Source: Flavobacterium sp. SUN046 | GTDB lineage: Bacteria; Bacteroidota; Bacteroidia; Flavobacteriales; Flavobacteriaceae | Length of the DNA: 64,000 nt | Assembly (NCBI RefSeq): GCF_028867965.1 | Contig: NZ_JAPQNT010000004.1 | Coordinates: 221,097 to 285,096 of the forward strand | Direction: 5' to 3' | Part shown: positions 1-9,357 of the stretch, piece after piece | Layout of the letters: each line of letters begins with the position of its first letter | Position numbering within the stretch: position 1 is the first letter of the stretch | The notes under the pieces: generated by a model | What the model saw: the letters and a program-made list of their open reading frames with translations, nothing else | Told to the model about the DNA's origin: nothing | Database searches by the model: none | Translations under genes and position numbers: made by a program

Positions 1-105
1 AGTGTCTAAATTGAAAATTCTTTTTACAATTTTATTATTATCTGCTAATAATTTTTCGTTCATTTTAGAACGATATTCATTGAATTCTTTAACTTGATTT
101 TTCAT
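1..105 (-). CDS. Carboxymuconolactone decarboxylase-like protein, N-terminal fragment (cut by window edge)
   Basis: The first 35 codons of a minus-strand gene are visible, beginning MKNQVKEFNEYRSK and running off the left edge. It overlaps the end of tatC by 17 bases, so it is translated from the same message. I recognise this N-terminus as that of the small AhpD/CMD-fold protein that usually follows tatC in Flavobacterium; the catalytic CxxC part would be outside the window. The family assignment therefore rests on the first 35 residues and gene order, not on a visible domain. Confidence 0.6.
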   Translation of the reverse strand, partial: MKNQVKEFNEYRSKMNEKLLADNNKIVKRIFNLDT

Positions 106-910
106 TTTTTAGTTTATTTCGTACTACACTTGCCGATATAAATATACTAGCTTCATAAATTAATAACATTGGTATTGCTACCGTAATTTGGCTCACAACA
201 TCTGGCGGAGTGACAATTGCGGCAATAATTAAAACAATTACAATGGCATATTTTCTATAAGTTCGCAAGAATAATGGAGTTACAATTCCGAGTTTGGTTA
301 GAAAATAGATTATTATTGGTAATTCAAAAAACAAACCGCTAGCAATAACGGCCGTTTTTACCATACTTACATAAGATTCAATTGTGAATGTATTTTCGAC
401 AATTTTACTAATAGAAAAAGTGGCCAAGAAATTAATAGACATTGGTACGATCACATAATAACCAAACAATACACCTAAAAAGAATAAAATAGAAGAAATT
501 GAAATAAATAATTTCGCATTTTTCTTTTCTTTTTCATACAATGCCGGACTAACAAATCCCCATAATTGCCACAATATATAAGGAAATGCTAGAATGAAAC
601 CACCAGTAATACATATCCAAACGAATATATTTACTTGGCCTTCCATTTCGGTATTGATAATTTTAAAATTCAGTTCAGTAATACAAATACTATCAGCAAA
701 ACCAATATAATGTGATGCTTCACAAAAAAATCTATAAGTAATAAAACTCGGATTTGTTGGGCCAAAAATTAATTGATCAAATATATAATCTGCAAAAAAA
801 TAGGTAATTGTACCCATTACTATAACAGCTGCCGTGCTTCTTACTAAAACTCTTCTTAAATCTTCAAGATGGTCCATAAAGGACATATCTTTCACTGCTT
901 TTTTAGCCAT
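89..910 (-). CDS. tatC: Sec-independent protein translocase TatC
   Basis: TatC is the membrane receptor of the twin-arginine pathway, which exports folded proteins to the periplasm. The 273-residue protein has the family N-terminus (SFMDHLEDLRR, residues about 10-20), six hydrophobic segments, and the conserved cytoplasmic loop FVSPALYEKEKK followed by a membrane segment. Length is slightly above the usual 240-260, due to an insertion after the first helix (about residues 50-75). The start codon overlaps the kdsD stop by one base, and its end overlaps the next gene, so the three are probably co-transcribed. No tatA/B gene is in the window. Confidence 0.96.
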   Translation of the reverse strand: MAKKAVKDMSFMDHLEDLRRVLVRSTAAVIVMGTITYFFADYIFDQLIFGPTNPSFITYRFFCEASHYIGFADSICITELNFKIINTEMEGQVNIFVWICITGGFILAFPYILWQLWGFVSPALYEKEKKNAKLFISISSILFFLGVLFGYYVIVPMSINFLATFSISKIVENTFTIESYVSMVKTAVIASGLFFELPIIIYFLTKLGIVTPLFLRTYRKYAIVIVLIIAAIVTPPDVVSQITVAIPMLLIYEASIFISASVVRNKLKNEKSS

Positions 911-1875
911 TATACTATTCCTTCTTTTAAAATATCGTGTAAATGAATAACACCTTTGTATTCACCATTGTCAACTACAACCAATTGCGTTATCGAAAAA
1001 TCTTCCATGATATCCAATGCGTCAACAACCATATCATTTGATTTAATCATCTTCGGATTTATGGTCATAATATCTTTAGCGGTCAATCCGGCAATGGTTT
1101 CAGTTTTATTTAGCATTCTTCTAATATCACCATCGGTAATAATGCCTATAACTTTATCATTTTCAATTACGGCAGTAACACCTAATCTTTTTTCAGATAT
1201 TTCAACAATTACATTTTTGATACTTGAATCTTGATGTACAAATGGTTTTCTAGAAATATCAAGCATATCTTTTACTCTCAACAATAGTTTTTTTCCTAAT
1301 GCACCACCAGGATGGTATTTAGCAAAATCTTCTGCCGAGAAATTTCTCATTTCCATTAAGCAAACAGCAATTGCATCGCCCATTACTAATTGGGCAGTTG
1401 TACTATTGGTAGGTGCTAAGTTATTCGGACAAGACTCACTTTCTACAAATGTATTTAAAGTATAATCGGCTTCTTTTCCTAAGTAAGACGTTGTGTTTCC
1501 TGTAATTGCAATTAATTTATTTCCGAATCGTTTTAACAGCGGAACCAATACTTTTATTTCAGGACTATTTCCGCTTTTAGAAATACAAATAACCCCATCA
1601 CCGTCTTGAACCATTCCTAAATCACCATGAATTGCTTCTGAGGCGTGAAGAAACATTGAAGGTGTTCCGGTAGAATTTAAAGTTGCAACAATTTTTTGTG
1701 CAATTATGGCACTTTTTCCAATGCCAGTTACTATTAATCGACCTTTCAAATTATAGATTAATTCAACCGATTTTACAAAGCTATCGTCAATAAAATCAGT
1801 CAGTTTTGCTATAGATTGGCTTTCAGAAATTAATGTGTTTTTAGCCGATTCAATAATTTTTTCTTTAGTTATCAA
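910..1875 (-). CDS. kdsD: D-arabinose-5-phosphate isomerase, KpsF/GutQ family
   Basis: Interconverts ribulose-5-phosphate and arabinose-5-phosphate, the first step towards KDO of lipopolysaccharide. The 321 residues contain an N-terminal SIS sugar-isomerase domain (about 35-170; GIGKSAIIAQKI and SKSGNSPEI motifs, conserved SCPNNLAPTNST segment and the KYHPGGALGKKL signature) followed by two CBS domains (about 205-265 and 270-321). This architecture and length are normal for KdsD/KpsF. It starts a minus-strand group with tatC and the CMD-like gene, and is divergent from recQ; the 86-base gap contains a perfect TAAATTTG minus-strand -7 element at 1931-1938. Which paralogue name applies (KdsD, KpsF, GutQ) cannot be decided from sequence alone. 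Confidence 0.93.
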   Translation of the reverse strand: MITKEKIIESAKNTLISESQSIAKLTDFIDDSFVKSVELIYNLKGRLIVTGIGKSAIIAQKIVATLNSTGTPSMFLHASEAIHGDLGMVQDGDGVICISKSGNSPEIKVLVPLLKRFGNKLIAITGNTTSYLGKEADYTLNTFVESESCPNNLAPTNSTTAQLVMGDAIAVCLMEMRNFSAEDFAKYHPGGALGKKLLLRVKDMLDISRKPFVHQDSSIKNVIVEISEKRLGVTAVIENDKVIGIITDGDIRRMLNKTETIAGLTAKDIMTINPKMIKSNDMVVDALDIMEDFSITQLVVVDNGEYKGVIHLHDILKEGIV

Positions 1876-1961
1876 AATAGATTTGTTATAAAATTTGTAT
1901 GAATAAAAGAAAGTTGTATATTTATGGTTGCAAATTTATGTAAAAATACTATTAAGTAAGA

Positions 1962-4157
1962 ATGAATTCAAACGAAATTGACATCCACAAAGAATTAAAA
2001 AAATATTTTGGTTTCAACCAATTTAAAGGTTTACAAGAACCAGTGATTAAAAGTATTGTTGCTAAAGACAATACATTTGTAATTATGCCAACTGGCGGTG
2101 GAAAATCATTATGCTATCAATTGCCAGCTTTAATTCAAAACGGAACTGCAATTGTAGTTTCGCCGCTTATTGCCTTAATGAAGAATCAAGTAGATGCTAT
2201 TAGAAGTTTATCTTCAGAAAATGGTATTGCGCATGTATTAAATTCATCATTAACTAAAACCGAAATCAATCAAGTTAAAAAAGATATAGTTTCAGGAATT
2301 ACAAAATTATTATATGTAGCTCCAGAATCTTTAACCAAAGAAGAATATGTTGAGTTTCTACAAAGCGTGCCAATATCATTTGTTGCCATTGATGAAGCGC
2401 ATTGTATTTCAGAATGGGGTCATGATTTTAGACCAGAATATAGAAATTTAAGAGCAATAATCAAGCAGTTAGGCGATGTGCCTGTTATTGGTTTAACAGC
2501 TACTGCAACACCAAAAGTGCAAGAAGATATTCTAAAAAACTTAGATATGTCTGATGCAACAACTTTTAAAGCATCGTTTAATCGTCCAAATTTATATTAC
2601 GAAGTTCGAACGAAAACCAAGAATATTGAATCTGATATTATTCGTTTCATAAAACAACACAAAGGCAAATCGGGCATTATTTATTGCTTGAGTCGTAAAA
2701 AAGTAGAAGCGATAGCCGAAGTTCTTCAAGTAAATGGTATTAGTGCTGTTCCGTATCACGCCGGATTAGATGCTAAAACTAGAGCAAAACATCAAGACAT
2801 GTTCTTAATGGAAGATGTTGATGTTGTTGTAGCGACCATTGCATTCGGAATGGGAATTGATAAACCCGACGTTCGATTTGTAATTCATCATGATATACCA
2901 AAATCTTTAGAAAGTTATTACCAAGAAACTGGTCGCGCAGGTCGTGATGGTGGCGAAGGACATTGTTTAGCCTATTATTCATATAAAGATGTAGAAAAAT
3001 TAGAAAAATTCATGTCGGGTAAGCCTGTTGCCGAGCAAGAAATAGGGTTTGCATTATTACAAGAAGTGGTCGCTTATGCCGAAACTTCAATGTCACGACG
3101 CAAATTTTTATTGCATTACTTTGGAGAAGAATTTGATGGAGAAAATGGCGATGGTGCCGATATGGATGATAATGTAAGAAATCCTAAAATTAAAGTAGAA
3201 GCTAAAAATCAAGTAAAAATGTTGCTTGAAGTGGTTCGCGACACTAAATATTTGTACAAATCTAAAGAAATTTGTTTCACACTTATCGGACGCGTAAATG
3301 CTATGATTAAAGCGCATAGAACTGATTCACAAACGTTTTTTGGATGCGGAAAAGATTTTGAAGAGCGCTATTGGATGGCATTAATTAGACAGGTTTTAGT
3401 TGACGGATTATTGTCTAAAGATATTGAAACCTACGGAATATTAAAAGTTTCAGATAAAGGTCACGAGTACATAAAAAATCCAACTTCGTTCATGATGTCA
3501 GAAGATCATGAATATAACGAAGCCGAAGATGATGCAATAGTAACTGCTGCAAAATCTACCGGAACTGCTGATGAAGCTCTAATGACTATGCTACGTGACT
3601 TGCGTAAAAAAGTTGCAAAAAAATTAGGCGTGCCACCATTTGTAGTTTTTCAAGATCCATCACTTGAAGATATGGCTTTAAAATATCCAATATCAATTGA
3701 TGAATTAACAAATATTCATGGAGTTGGTGAAGGAAAAGCTAAAAAATACGGAAAAGAATTTGTAGAATTAATAAGTAGATATGTTGAAGATAACGATATT
3801 ATTCGTCCGGATGATTTGGTTGTAAAATCTACTGGAGCTAATTCTGCCAATAAATTATACATTATTCAAAATATAGACAGAAAACTTTCCTTATCAGATA
3901 TTGCATCTGCTAAAGGAATGAAAATGGATGATTTGTTGAAAGAAATGGAACAAATTGTTTATTCTGGAACTAAATTAAACATTAGTTATTGGATTAATGA
4001 AATGCTTGATGAAGACCAACAAGAAGAAATTCATGAGTATTATATGGAATCTGAAACCGATAGTATTGAAAGTGCTCTAAAAGAATTTGATGGCGACTAT
4101 GATATCGAAGAATTACGATTGATGCGTATTAAATTTATTAGCGAAGTTGCAAATTAA
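1962..4157 (+). CDS. recQ: ATP-dependent DNA helicase RecQ
   Basis: A 3'-5' superfamily 2 DNA helicase acting in recombination and fork repair. The 731 residues show Walker A MPTGGGKSLCYQ (about 42-53), DEAH box IDEAHCISEWGHDFR, motif III LTATATP, motif VI QETGRAGRDG, then a RecQ C-terminal region and an HRDC-like segment (LEDMALKYPISIDELTNIHGVGEGKAKKYG). The usual RQC zinc cysteines are not obvious, as in many Bacteroidetes RecQ proteins, and a C-terminal helical extension of roughly 100 residues follows the HRDC part. Upstream, TTG-N19-TATATTTA is a plausible promoter. Stands alone ahead of the arsenosugar genes. Confidence 0.95.
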   Translation: MNSNEIDIHKELKKYFGFNQFKGLQEPVIKSIVAKDNTFVIMPTGGGKSLCYQLPALIQNGTAIVVSPLIALMKNQVDAIRSLSSENGIAHVLNSSLTKTEINQVKKDIVSGITKLLYVAPESLTKEEYVEFLQSVPISFVAIDEAHCISEWGHDFRPEYRNLRAIIKQLGDVPVIGLTATATPKVQEDILKNLDMSDATTFKASFNRPNLYYEVRTKTKNIESDIIRFIKQHKGKSGIIYCLSRKKVEAIAEVLQVNGISAVPYHAGLDAKTRAKHQDMFLMEDVDVVVATIAFGMGIDKPDVRFVIHHDIPKSLESYYQETGRAGRDGGEGHCLAYYSYKDVEKLEKFMSGKPVAEQEIGFALLQEVVAYAETSMSRRKFLLHYFGEEFDGENGDGADMDDNVRNPKIKVEAKNQVKMLLEVVRDTKYLYKSKEICFTLIGRVNAMIKAHRTDSQTFFGCGKDFEERYWMALIRQVLVDGLLSKDIETYGILKVSDKGHEYIKNPTSFMMSEDHEYNEAEDDAIVTAAKSTGTADEALMTMLRDLRKKVAKKLGVPPFVVFQDPSLEDMALKYPISIDELTNIHGVGEGKAKKYGKEFVELISRYVEDNDIIRPDDLVVKSTGANSANKLYIIQNIDRKLSLSDIASAKGMKMDDLLKEMEQIVYSGTKLNISYWINEMLDEDQQEEIHEYYMESETDSIESALKEFDGDYDIEELRLMRIKFISEVAN

Positions 4158-4204
4158 TTTTTTTTGAACACTTAATTTAATCCATTCGTTAGCTATTTTT
4201 TTAT

Positions 4205-4909
4205 ATGATTTTAAGCATAATAATTCCTACTTATAATGAAGCTTTAATAATAAAAAACACAATAGAATATTTACACAATAATCTATTAAGTAAAGACTAT
4301 GAAATTATTGTTTCTGATGGAGGAAGTACAGATGAAACCTTAAATATTGCCAAAAATTTAGGAGCTAAAGTATTGCTTTCTCCAGTTAAAGGTCGTGCTG
4401 GTCAAATGAATTACGGTGTTAAAAATTCAATTGGTTCTGTTTTTCTTTTTTTACATGCCGATAGTTTACCAACGCCATCGTTTTATGATGCTATTCAAAA
4501 TGCTATTCAAAATAATTTCAATTGTGGAAGTTTTAGAACAAAGTTTGATAGCAAAAGTGCGCTGCTTAAAATAAATTCTTTTTTTACTCGATTTAATTAT
4601 CTTTTTTTTAGAGGTGGTGATCAAGGCATTTTTGTAACACAAGATTTATGGAATAAAATAGGAACATTTAAAGAAGAAATGTTCATCATGGAAGATTATG
4701 ATTACATACAACGCTTGTGGCAATCAGGAAATTTTAAACTTATTCCCAAAGCAACAATAATATCTGCAAGAAAATACCATGAAAATTCATGGCTCACAGT
4801 TCAATTGGCTAATTTAAAAATTGTTCGAATGTATAAAAATGGAGCTTCTCAAATGGATATGGTAAATAAATATAAAGAATTATTGAGCTATCGAAAAAAT
4901 GCATTTTAA
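4205..4909 (+). CDS. TIGR04283-family glycosyltransferase (arsenosugar locus)
   Basis: A 234-residue family 2 (GT-A fold) glycosyltransferase. The N-terminus SIIIPTYNEALIIKNT, the SDGGSTDET motif (about 38-46) and HADSLPT (a D-x-D equivalent, about 88-94) are typical nucleotide-sugar binding elements. The RAGQMNYG segment and later FFRGGDQGIF and FIMEDYDYIQRL motifs match the group named TIGR04283, which NCBI associates with arsenosugar biosynthesis. It overlaps the following SDR gene by 11 bases, so the two are translationally coupled. The acceptor is unknown; from context it may transfer or process the dimethylarsinoyl-ribose unit. That function is inference. Confidence 0.85.
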   Translation: MILSIIIPTYNEALIIKNTIEYLHNNLLSKDYEIIVSDGGSTDETLNIAKNLGAKVLLSPVKGRAGQMNYGVKNSIGSVFLFLHADSLPTPSFYDAIQNAIQNNFNCGSFRTKFDSKSALLKINSFFTRFNYLFFRGGDQGIFVTQDLWNKIGTFKEEMFIMEDYDYIQRLWQSGNFKLIPKATIISARKYHENSWLTVQLANLKIVRMYKNGASQMDMVNKYKELLSYRKNAF

Positions 4910-5690
4910 AAATAAAGTAGTCTGGATTACTGGTGCTTCTTCTGGTATTGGTAAAGAATTAGCTATACAATTAGTTAAACTTGAAGCAATACTTATTTTA
5001 ACATCATCCAATGCACAACTCTTAGAACAATTACAATTAGAATTAAATTACCCTAAAATTCATATTTTACCATTTGATTTATTTGACTTAGATGGAATTC
5101 CTAATTTAGTAGCGCGTGCTTTTGCTTTTCAAGGTTCTATTGATTGTATTATTCAAAGCGCCGGAATTAGCCAACGTTCACTAACAACTGAAACCGATTT
5201 AAGTGTATATAAAAAATTAATGGATATTAATTATTTTGCTCCAGTTGCACTAACACAAGCAGTTTTGCCGCGTTTTAAAAAACAAAATAAAGGAAACATT
5301 ACAGTAATTAGTAGTATTGCAGGATTGATTGGTTTTCCGTTGCGTTCAGGTTATGCTGCATCTAAACACGCTATAAAAGGTTATTTAGAAACGCTTCAAT
5401 GTGAATTGTATAAATCTAATATTACAGTTTCTATCGTATATCCTGGTAGAATAGATACTAATATTTCTAAAAATGCTTTGAAAGGAAATGGAGAACAATT
5501 TGGTTCAACCGATGAAAATAATCAAGTTGGAATGAAAGTTGAACTTTGTGCAAAAAAAATAATTAACGGAATTATAGCCAATAAAAAATCAATTATTATT
5601 GTTAAATCCGAACGATTATTATTTTGGTTGTGGTGGTTTATTCCTTCAATTTATTATAAAATTGCTTACTCTAAAGGTTTAAAAAAATAA
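4899..5690 (+). CDS. SDR-family NAD(P)-dependent oxidoreductase
   Basis: A 263-residue classical short-chain dehydrogenase. Visible are the cofactor motif VVWITGASSGIGKELA (about 8-23), the substrate-loop QSAGIS (NAG-like), and the catalytic Ser with Tyr-x3-Lys (VISSIAGLIG, then SGYAASKHAIKGY). It starts inside the upstream glycosyltransferase gene and is followed 11 bases later by the VOC gene, forming a three-gene plus-strand unit converging on the acyltransferase. The C-terminal end is hydrophobic and aromatic (LLFWLWWFIPSIYYKIAY), as in DHRS7-like membrane-associated SDRs. Substrate is unknown; the neighbours suggest, but do not prove, a role in arsenosugar or lipid metabolism. Confidence 0.88.
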   Translation: MHFKNKVVWITGASSGIGKELAIQLVKLEAILILTSSNAQLLEQLQLELNYPKIHILPFDLFDLDGIPNLVARAFAFQGSIDCIIQSAGISQRSLTTETDLSVYKKLMDINYFAPVALTQAVLPRFKKQNKGNITVISSIAGLIGFPLRSGYAASKHAIKGYLETLQCELYKSNITVSIVYPGRIDTNISKNALKGNGEQFGSTDENNQVGMKVELCAKKIINGIIANKKSIIIVKSERLLFWLWWFIPSIYYKIAYSKGLKK

Positions 5691-5701
5691 TACAACAGCT
5701 T

Positions 5702-6730
5702 ATGCATCAGTTTTTATCAGGAATTCAACAAGTTGGAATAGGAGTAAAAGATGCTGAAATTGCAATGCATACATTCAAAAATATTTTTGGAATGGATGTT
5801 TTAATTTTTGACGATCAAGCTAAAGCAAGTTTGATGACACAATACACAGGAAATCAAGAATACAATCGAAGAGCTATTTTAACCATGAATCTGCAAGGTG
5901 GCGGCGGTCTTGAATTATGGCAATTTCTTGATAGAACTCCAACCAGTAATGATTTAATTTCACTTGGCGATATCGGAATTTATGCTGCAATTATTAAATC
6001 AACTGATATTAGTAAATCTTATAACCGATTAAAAAATTGTTCTGAAATTACTCTTTCAAAAATGCAGGAATGTTCTAGCGGAATTAATTATTTTTTTGCA
6101 ACTGATTCTTCTAACAATACATTTAAAATAATTCCGTATTCTAATTGGTTTCAAAGCGGAAAACATGATTTAGGCGGAGTTGTAGGCGCTGTTATTGGTG
6201 TTTCTAATATGGAAAAATCACTGCATTTCTATCAAGTGATTTTGGGTTTAGATGAAAAAATTTATGATTTTGAGATTAATGAAAACGGACAAAATTTACG
6301 CAAAGTAGGATTACATAAAAAAGCCACAGGAAAAGGAGCATTCAATAATTTATTAGGAAATGTGTCTATAGAATTGATTCAGAATTTAGATAAAACGGCT
6401 CCTAAAATATATGCAAATAGGTTTTGGGGCGATTGTGGATTTATTCATTTATGTTTTGACGTTGTTGCTATGGATAAATTAAAAAGTCATGTTGAAAATC
6501 ATGGTTTAAAATTTTCTGTTGATAGTAATAATACTTTTGCAATGGATAATGCTTCAGGACGATTTTGCTATATTGAAGATCCAGATGGAACTTTAATTGA
6601 ATTGGTGGAAACCCACAAAGTTCCAGTTTTAAAAAAAATAGGATGGTATTTAGATTTACGAAAACGAAATCAAGAAAAGCCGTTACCAAATTGGATGATT
6701 AAAATGCTTGCCTTTAGCAAAGTTAAATAA
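5702..6730 (+). CDS. Two-domain VOC (glyoxalase/dioxygenase fold) protein
   Basis: 342 residues with two vicinal-oxygen-chelate halves: about 1-140 (GIQQVGIGVKDAEIAMHTF) and about 155-310 (GGVVGAVIGVSNMEKSLHFYQVILGL, ending in FCYIEDPDGTLIELVETHKVP). The second half has metal-ligand-like residues (FIHLCFDV with His; the final Glu in LIELVE). The first half lacks an obvious His at the start of its domain. It could be a lyase, dioxygenase or a non-catalytic binder; VOC proteins include organoarsenical C-As lyases (ArsI), but I see no ArsI vicinal-cysteine motif, so I do not assign that. Its stop codon abuts the stop of the convergent acyltransferase with no gap. Confidence 0.8.
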   Translation: MHQFLSGIQQVGIGVKDAEIAMHTFKNIFGMDVLIFDDQAKASLMTQYTGNQEYNRRAILTMNLQGGGGLELWQFLDRTPTSNDLISLGDIGIYAAIIKSTDISKSYNRLKNCSEITLSKMQECSSGINYFFATDSSNNTFKIIPYSNWFQSGKHDLGGVVGAVIGVSNMEKSLHFYQVILGLDEKIYDFEINENGQNLRKVGLHKKATGKGAFNNLLGNVSIELIQNLDKTAPKIYANRFWGDCGFIHLCFDVVAMDKLKSHVENHGLKFSVDSNNTFAMDNASGRFCYIEDPDGTLIELVETHKVPVLKKIGWYLDLRKRNQEKPLPNWMIKMLAFSKVK

Positions 6731-7684
6731 TTAAATACTTTTATATAATTTGTAAAACCAAGCTGATAAAGGCATTATTACAAACAAAAGGACTCCAATT
6801 TTAAAGTTGAATACAATTGATACAGCAAGTGCTAGCAACAATGTAATTATTGGATAACCTATTAATAATAAACCAAATAAAACAGAATCATAAAAAACTG
6901 TATTTTTAGTTTTATGCTGCGTTATATTTTTAAATACTTTATAAATCCAAAAATTTAAAGCAAAACCTACTAAAGCAGGAATAGCAAATAAAACTTTACG
7001 AAGACTACTGAATTTTGAATTCGACTTTTGAAATAAGTTGATTTCATTAGTAGTATGTTCAACAATTAGTGTAGAACTTATTCTTTGTTTGAGTAGTATA
7101 TTAAAGGCATTATAAAAAACAGCTTCGGTGGTTTTAGGTAAATCAATTGGTTTAAAAGTCAAATTAAAATTGATTGATACCTCTTTCGGATTTTTTGAAA
7201 AAGAAGAATAATTAATTGTTGTAGGCTGAATTTCTAAATTAGTTATCTTATTATTTAATGCCAATAAAGCCAGTCGTGCAGTGCCTTTTTTTAAAGGTCT
7301 TAAATTCCATTCGTTTTTACAAATTCCTTCAGAGAAAATTAAAATAGTTTGATTTTGCTTTAATAATTCAATACATGTTTCAAAAGTTGCAGTATTTTTA
7401 ATAAGGTTTTCTTTGCCTTCACTCAGTCTGTAAATCGGAATTAAATGTAAAGCTTTCAAAAATTTTGCAACCATAGGGTTTTTAAAAGCATCGCCGCGAG
7501 CAAGAAAATAAATTGGTTTAGGATAATGAACTGCAATCACAATAGCATCAAAAAATGAATTTGGATGGTTACTCGCAATAATTCGAGGTAAATTTTTGGT
7601 AGGAATATTTTCAAAAATAGCTACAGTTTTTCTGCAATAGATTTTTATTGCTAAAAAAGCGGCTATTTTAAAAATTTTATACAC
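6731..7684 (-). CDS. PlsC-like 1-acyl-glycerol-3-phosphate acyltransferase
   Basis: 317 residues with an N-terminal acyltransferase domain (about 30-200). The catalytic block reads ASNHPNSFFDAIVI, with five residues between His and Asp as in many Bacteroidetes homologues rather than the textbook HX4D. A FARGDAFKNP block and the FSEGICKNEW block (EGT-type motif) follow. About 100 C-terminal residues form three or four hydrophobic helices, so it is a membrane enzyme. It is the last gene of the minus-strand arsenosugar operon, 7 bases after the TIGR04282 gene, which raises the possibility that it acylates a glycerol-bearing arsenosugar, but it could equally serve normal phospholipid synthesis. 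Confidence 0.85.
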   Translation of the reverse strand: MYKIFKIAAFLAIKIYCRKTVAIFENIPTKNLPRIIASNHPNSFFDAIVIAVHYPKPIYFLARGDAFKNPMVAKFLKALHLIPIYRLSEGKENLIKNTATFETCIELLKQNQTILIFSEGICKNEWNLRPLKKGTARLALLALNNKITNLEIQPTTINYSSFSKNPKEVSINFNLTFKPIDLPKTTEAVFYNAFNILLKQRISSTLIVEHTTNEINLFQKSNSKFSSLRKVLFAIPALVGFALNFWIYKVFKNITQHKTKNTVFYDSVLFGLLLIGYPIITLLLALAVSIVFNFKIGVLLFVIMPLSAWFYKLYKSI

Positions 7685-7691
7685 TATATAA

Positions 7692-8285
7692 TTATCTCCA
7701 ATGTTCAGGTAAATCTTTTTCTTCGTCTATGTCTGATAATTTAATTAAACTGTGCCAAGATAAATGCAGTGTATTAAAATCGGATACGGTATCAATAAAT
7801 ACAGAATCAGTACTCCATGCTTTATTTTGAAATAATTGTTCATGCAATTTATTCATACCAAGAAGGTAATAACCACCGTCAAAAGTGGGTCCGACAACTG
7901 CTTCATAATTTTCTAATTTATGAAATGCTTCTGCTATAATTTCTGAATTTAATTCGTAACAATCACTACCAATAATACAAATAGATTGATATCCCAAGTT
8001 AAAAACTTCTTTAAATGCCGCATTCATTCGTTCACCTAAGTCACCATTATATTGTAGTTTCTTATAGTAACCATCTTCATTCCATTGATCATTTTCATTA
8101 ATAGTATCTGAATAAAAAACAAATTTATCTTGTTCAATAGATGCAACAATTGATTGTGTGTGATTTAGCAACTTTTTGTAAATAAGAAGTGCTTTTTCAT
8201 CTCCAATCGTTTTGGCGAGTCTTGTCTTTACTTTGCCTAACTCTGGATTTTTAGTAAAAAGAATTATTGCATTTTTATGCTTCAT
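7692..8285 (-). CDS. TIGR04282-family nucleotidyl/glycosyltransferase (arsenosugar locus)
   Basis: 197 residues with a CofC/GT-A-like nucleotide-binding fold. The N-terminus IILFTKNPELGKVKTRLAKTIG is the family signature, followed by QYNGDLGERMNAAF, the metal-binding IIGSDCYEL segment (about 105-113) and FDGGYYLLGM. This set identifies the family formerly called rSAM/selenodomain-associated transferase 1, now named TIGR04282 arsenosugar biosynthesis glycosyltransferase. It lies between arsM and the acyltransferase on the minus strand and pairs with the TIGR04283 protein encoded at 4205-4909. The exact reaction is not established; a role in adding the aglycone to the arsinoyl-ribose is the working idea. 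Confidence 0.88.
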   Translation of the reverse strand: MKHKNAIILFTKNPELGKVKTRLAKTIGDEKALLIYKKLLNHTQSIVASIEQDKFVFYSDTINENDQWNEDGYYKKLQYNGDLGERMNAAFKEVFNLGYQSICIIGSDCYELNSEIIAEAFHKLENYEAVVGPTFDGGYYLLGMNKLHEQLFQNKAWSTDSVFIDTVSDFNTLHLSWHSLIKLSDIDEEKDLPEHWR

Positions 8286-8327
8286 ATTTAATTTAATTAA
8301 ATGATATTCTTTTAAATAATCCAGTGT

Positions 8328-9299
8328 TTAGCAGCAACCACCGCCATTATAATGAAAAGTCGATTCACTAATAAAAATATCATTTCTATTCAAGGCTGCA
8401 ATGGCACCAGCGGTTTTGTCGCATACAGCTAAAGGTTGATTTTTCATTAAAATATGTCCTTTTTTATCGTCAAAATAATCTTCTTTTCCATAATAAATTG
8501 CAGCTTTTCCTGTAAATACACATGGTCCGTCATTTGGCATTGGATCTTTAATGGCGCAAACTTCAATGCTTTCAATGAAAATTAATTCATCTGTAGCATA
8601 ATTTTCTGGGTCTAAAATACGATACGGTCTTCGTCCTCTAATTTCAATGGTTCCAAAACCAACATCGGTCAACATTTTAATGTATTCTTTTATAGAAATG
8701 CTTCCGCTCAAGCAAAGTGCTCTTAAATGATCATCATTTCTTAAATTATCATTCATTTCTTGCTCACAAGTTGGATCGCTCATCACTAATCTTCCGTGTG
8801 GTTTCAATACTCTGTACATTTCCTGTAAAGCTTTTTTTAAATCATCAGTTTTGAAAATATTGAACAAGCAATTTTGTGCTGCAATATCTATACTTTCATC
8901 TTGAATTGGTAAATTTAAGGCATCACCTTTTTTTAGTTCTACAAATTCACTTTTGAACCAATCATTTTCTTGTTCTGCAATTTTAAAATTTTGCTTTGAT
9001 GCTTCAAGCATTTCATCAACGATATCAACTCCAATTACACCACTTTTTTGTCTCGAAAAATAAGCAAATTGCAGTAATTCCATTCCGCCACCAACACCAA
9101 CATATAAGATTTTTGGGTTATTAATTAAGTCCTGGGCAGAAATAGTACTACCACAACCATAATTCATTTCTTGCATTATTTTAGGAATTTCTAGTCCAGG
9201 AAATTTCCAAATTGGTGTTGTTGTACAGCACAATCCCACATCTGGAGTTAATGCGGCATCTCGATAAAGATTAACTGTTGCGTCTAAATAATTTTCCAT
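8328..9299 (-). CDS. arsM: Arsenite S-adenosylmethionine methyltransferase ArsM, arsenosugar type
   Basis: Methylates arsenite stepwise to dimethylarsenic species using SAM, supplying the substrate of ArsS. The 323-residue protein has the SAM-binding loop ILYVGVGGGMELL (about 64-76), DVVDEMLEA acidic loop, and the post-loop FVELKKGDALNLP. Cysteine features are C24-C25 in DVGLCCTTTP, C49 in NYGCGST, and a terminal GGGCC (C322-C323), the layout of the arsenosugar-cluster ArsM subgroup rather than of the shorter stand-alone ArsM. It lies 58 bases after arsS on the same strand. No arsenate reductase, arsenite pump or ArsR gene is in the window. Confidence 0.94.
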   Translation of the reverse strand: MENYLDATVNLYRDAALTPDVGLCCTTTPIWKFPGLEIPKIMQEMNYGCGSTISAQDLINNPKILYVGVGGGMELLQFAYFSRQKSGVIGVDIVDEMLEASKQNFKIAEQENDWFKSEFVELKKGDALNLPIQDESIDIAAQNCLFNIFKTDDLKKALQEMYRVLKPHGRLVMSDPTCEQEMNDNLRNDDHLRALCLSGSISIKEYIKMLTDVGFGTIEIRGRRPYRILDPENYATDELIFIESIEVCAIKDPMPNDGPCVFTGKAAIYYGKEDYFDDKKGHILMKNQPLAVCDKTAGAIAALNRNDIFISESTFHYNGGGCC

Positions 9300-9357
9300 T
9301 TTTATAGATGTATTTTTTTATTCGTTGAATTTAGTTCTATTAAAATATTGCGTTGTT

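Noticed and set aside
5702..6730. VOC protein as ArsI-type C-As lyase
   Set aside because: No vicinal-cysteine arsenic-binding motif is visible, and it has two VOC domains, unlike the short ArsI.
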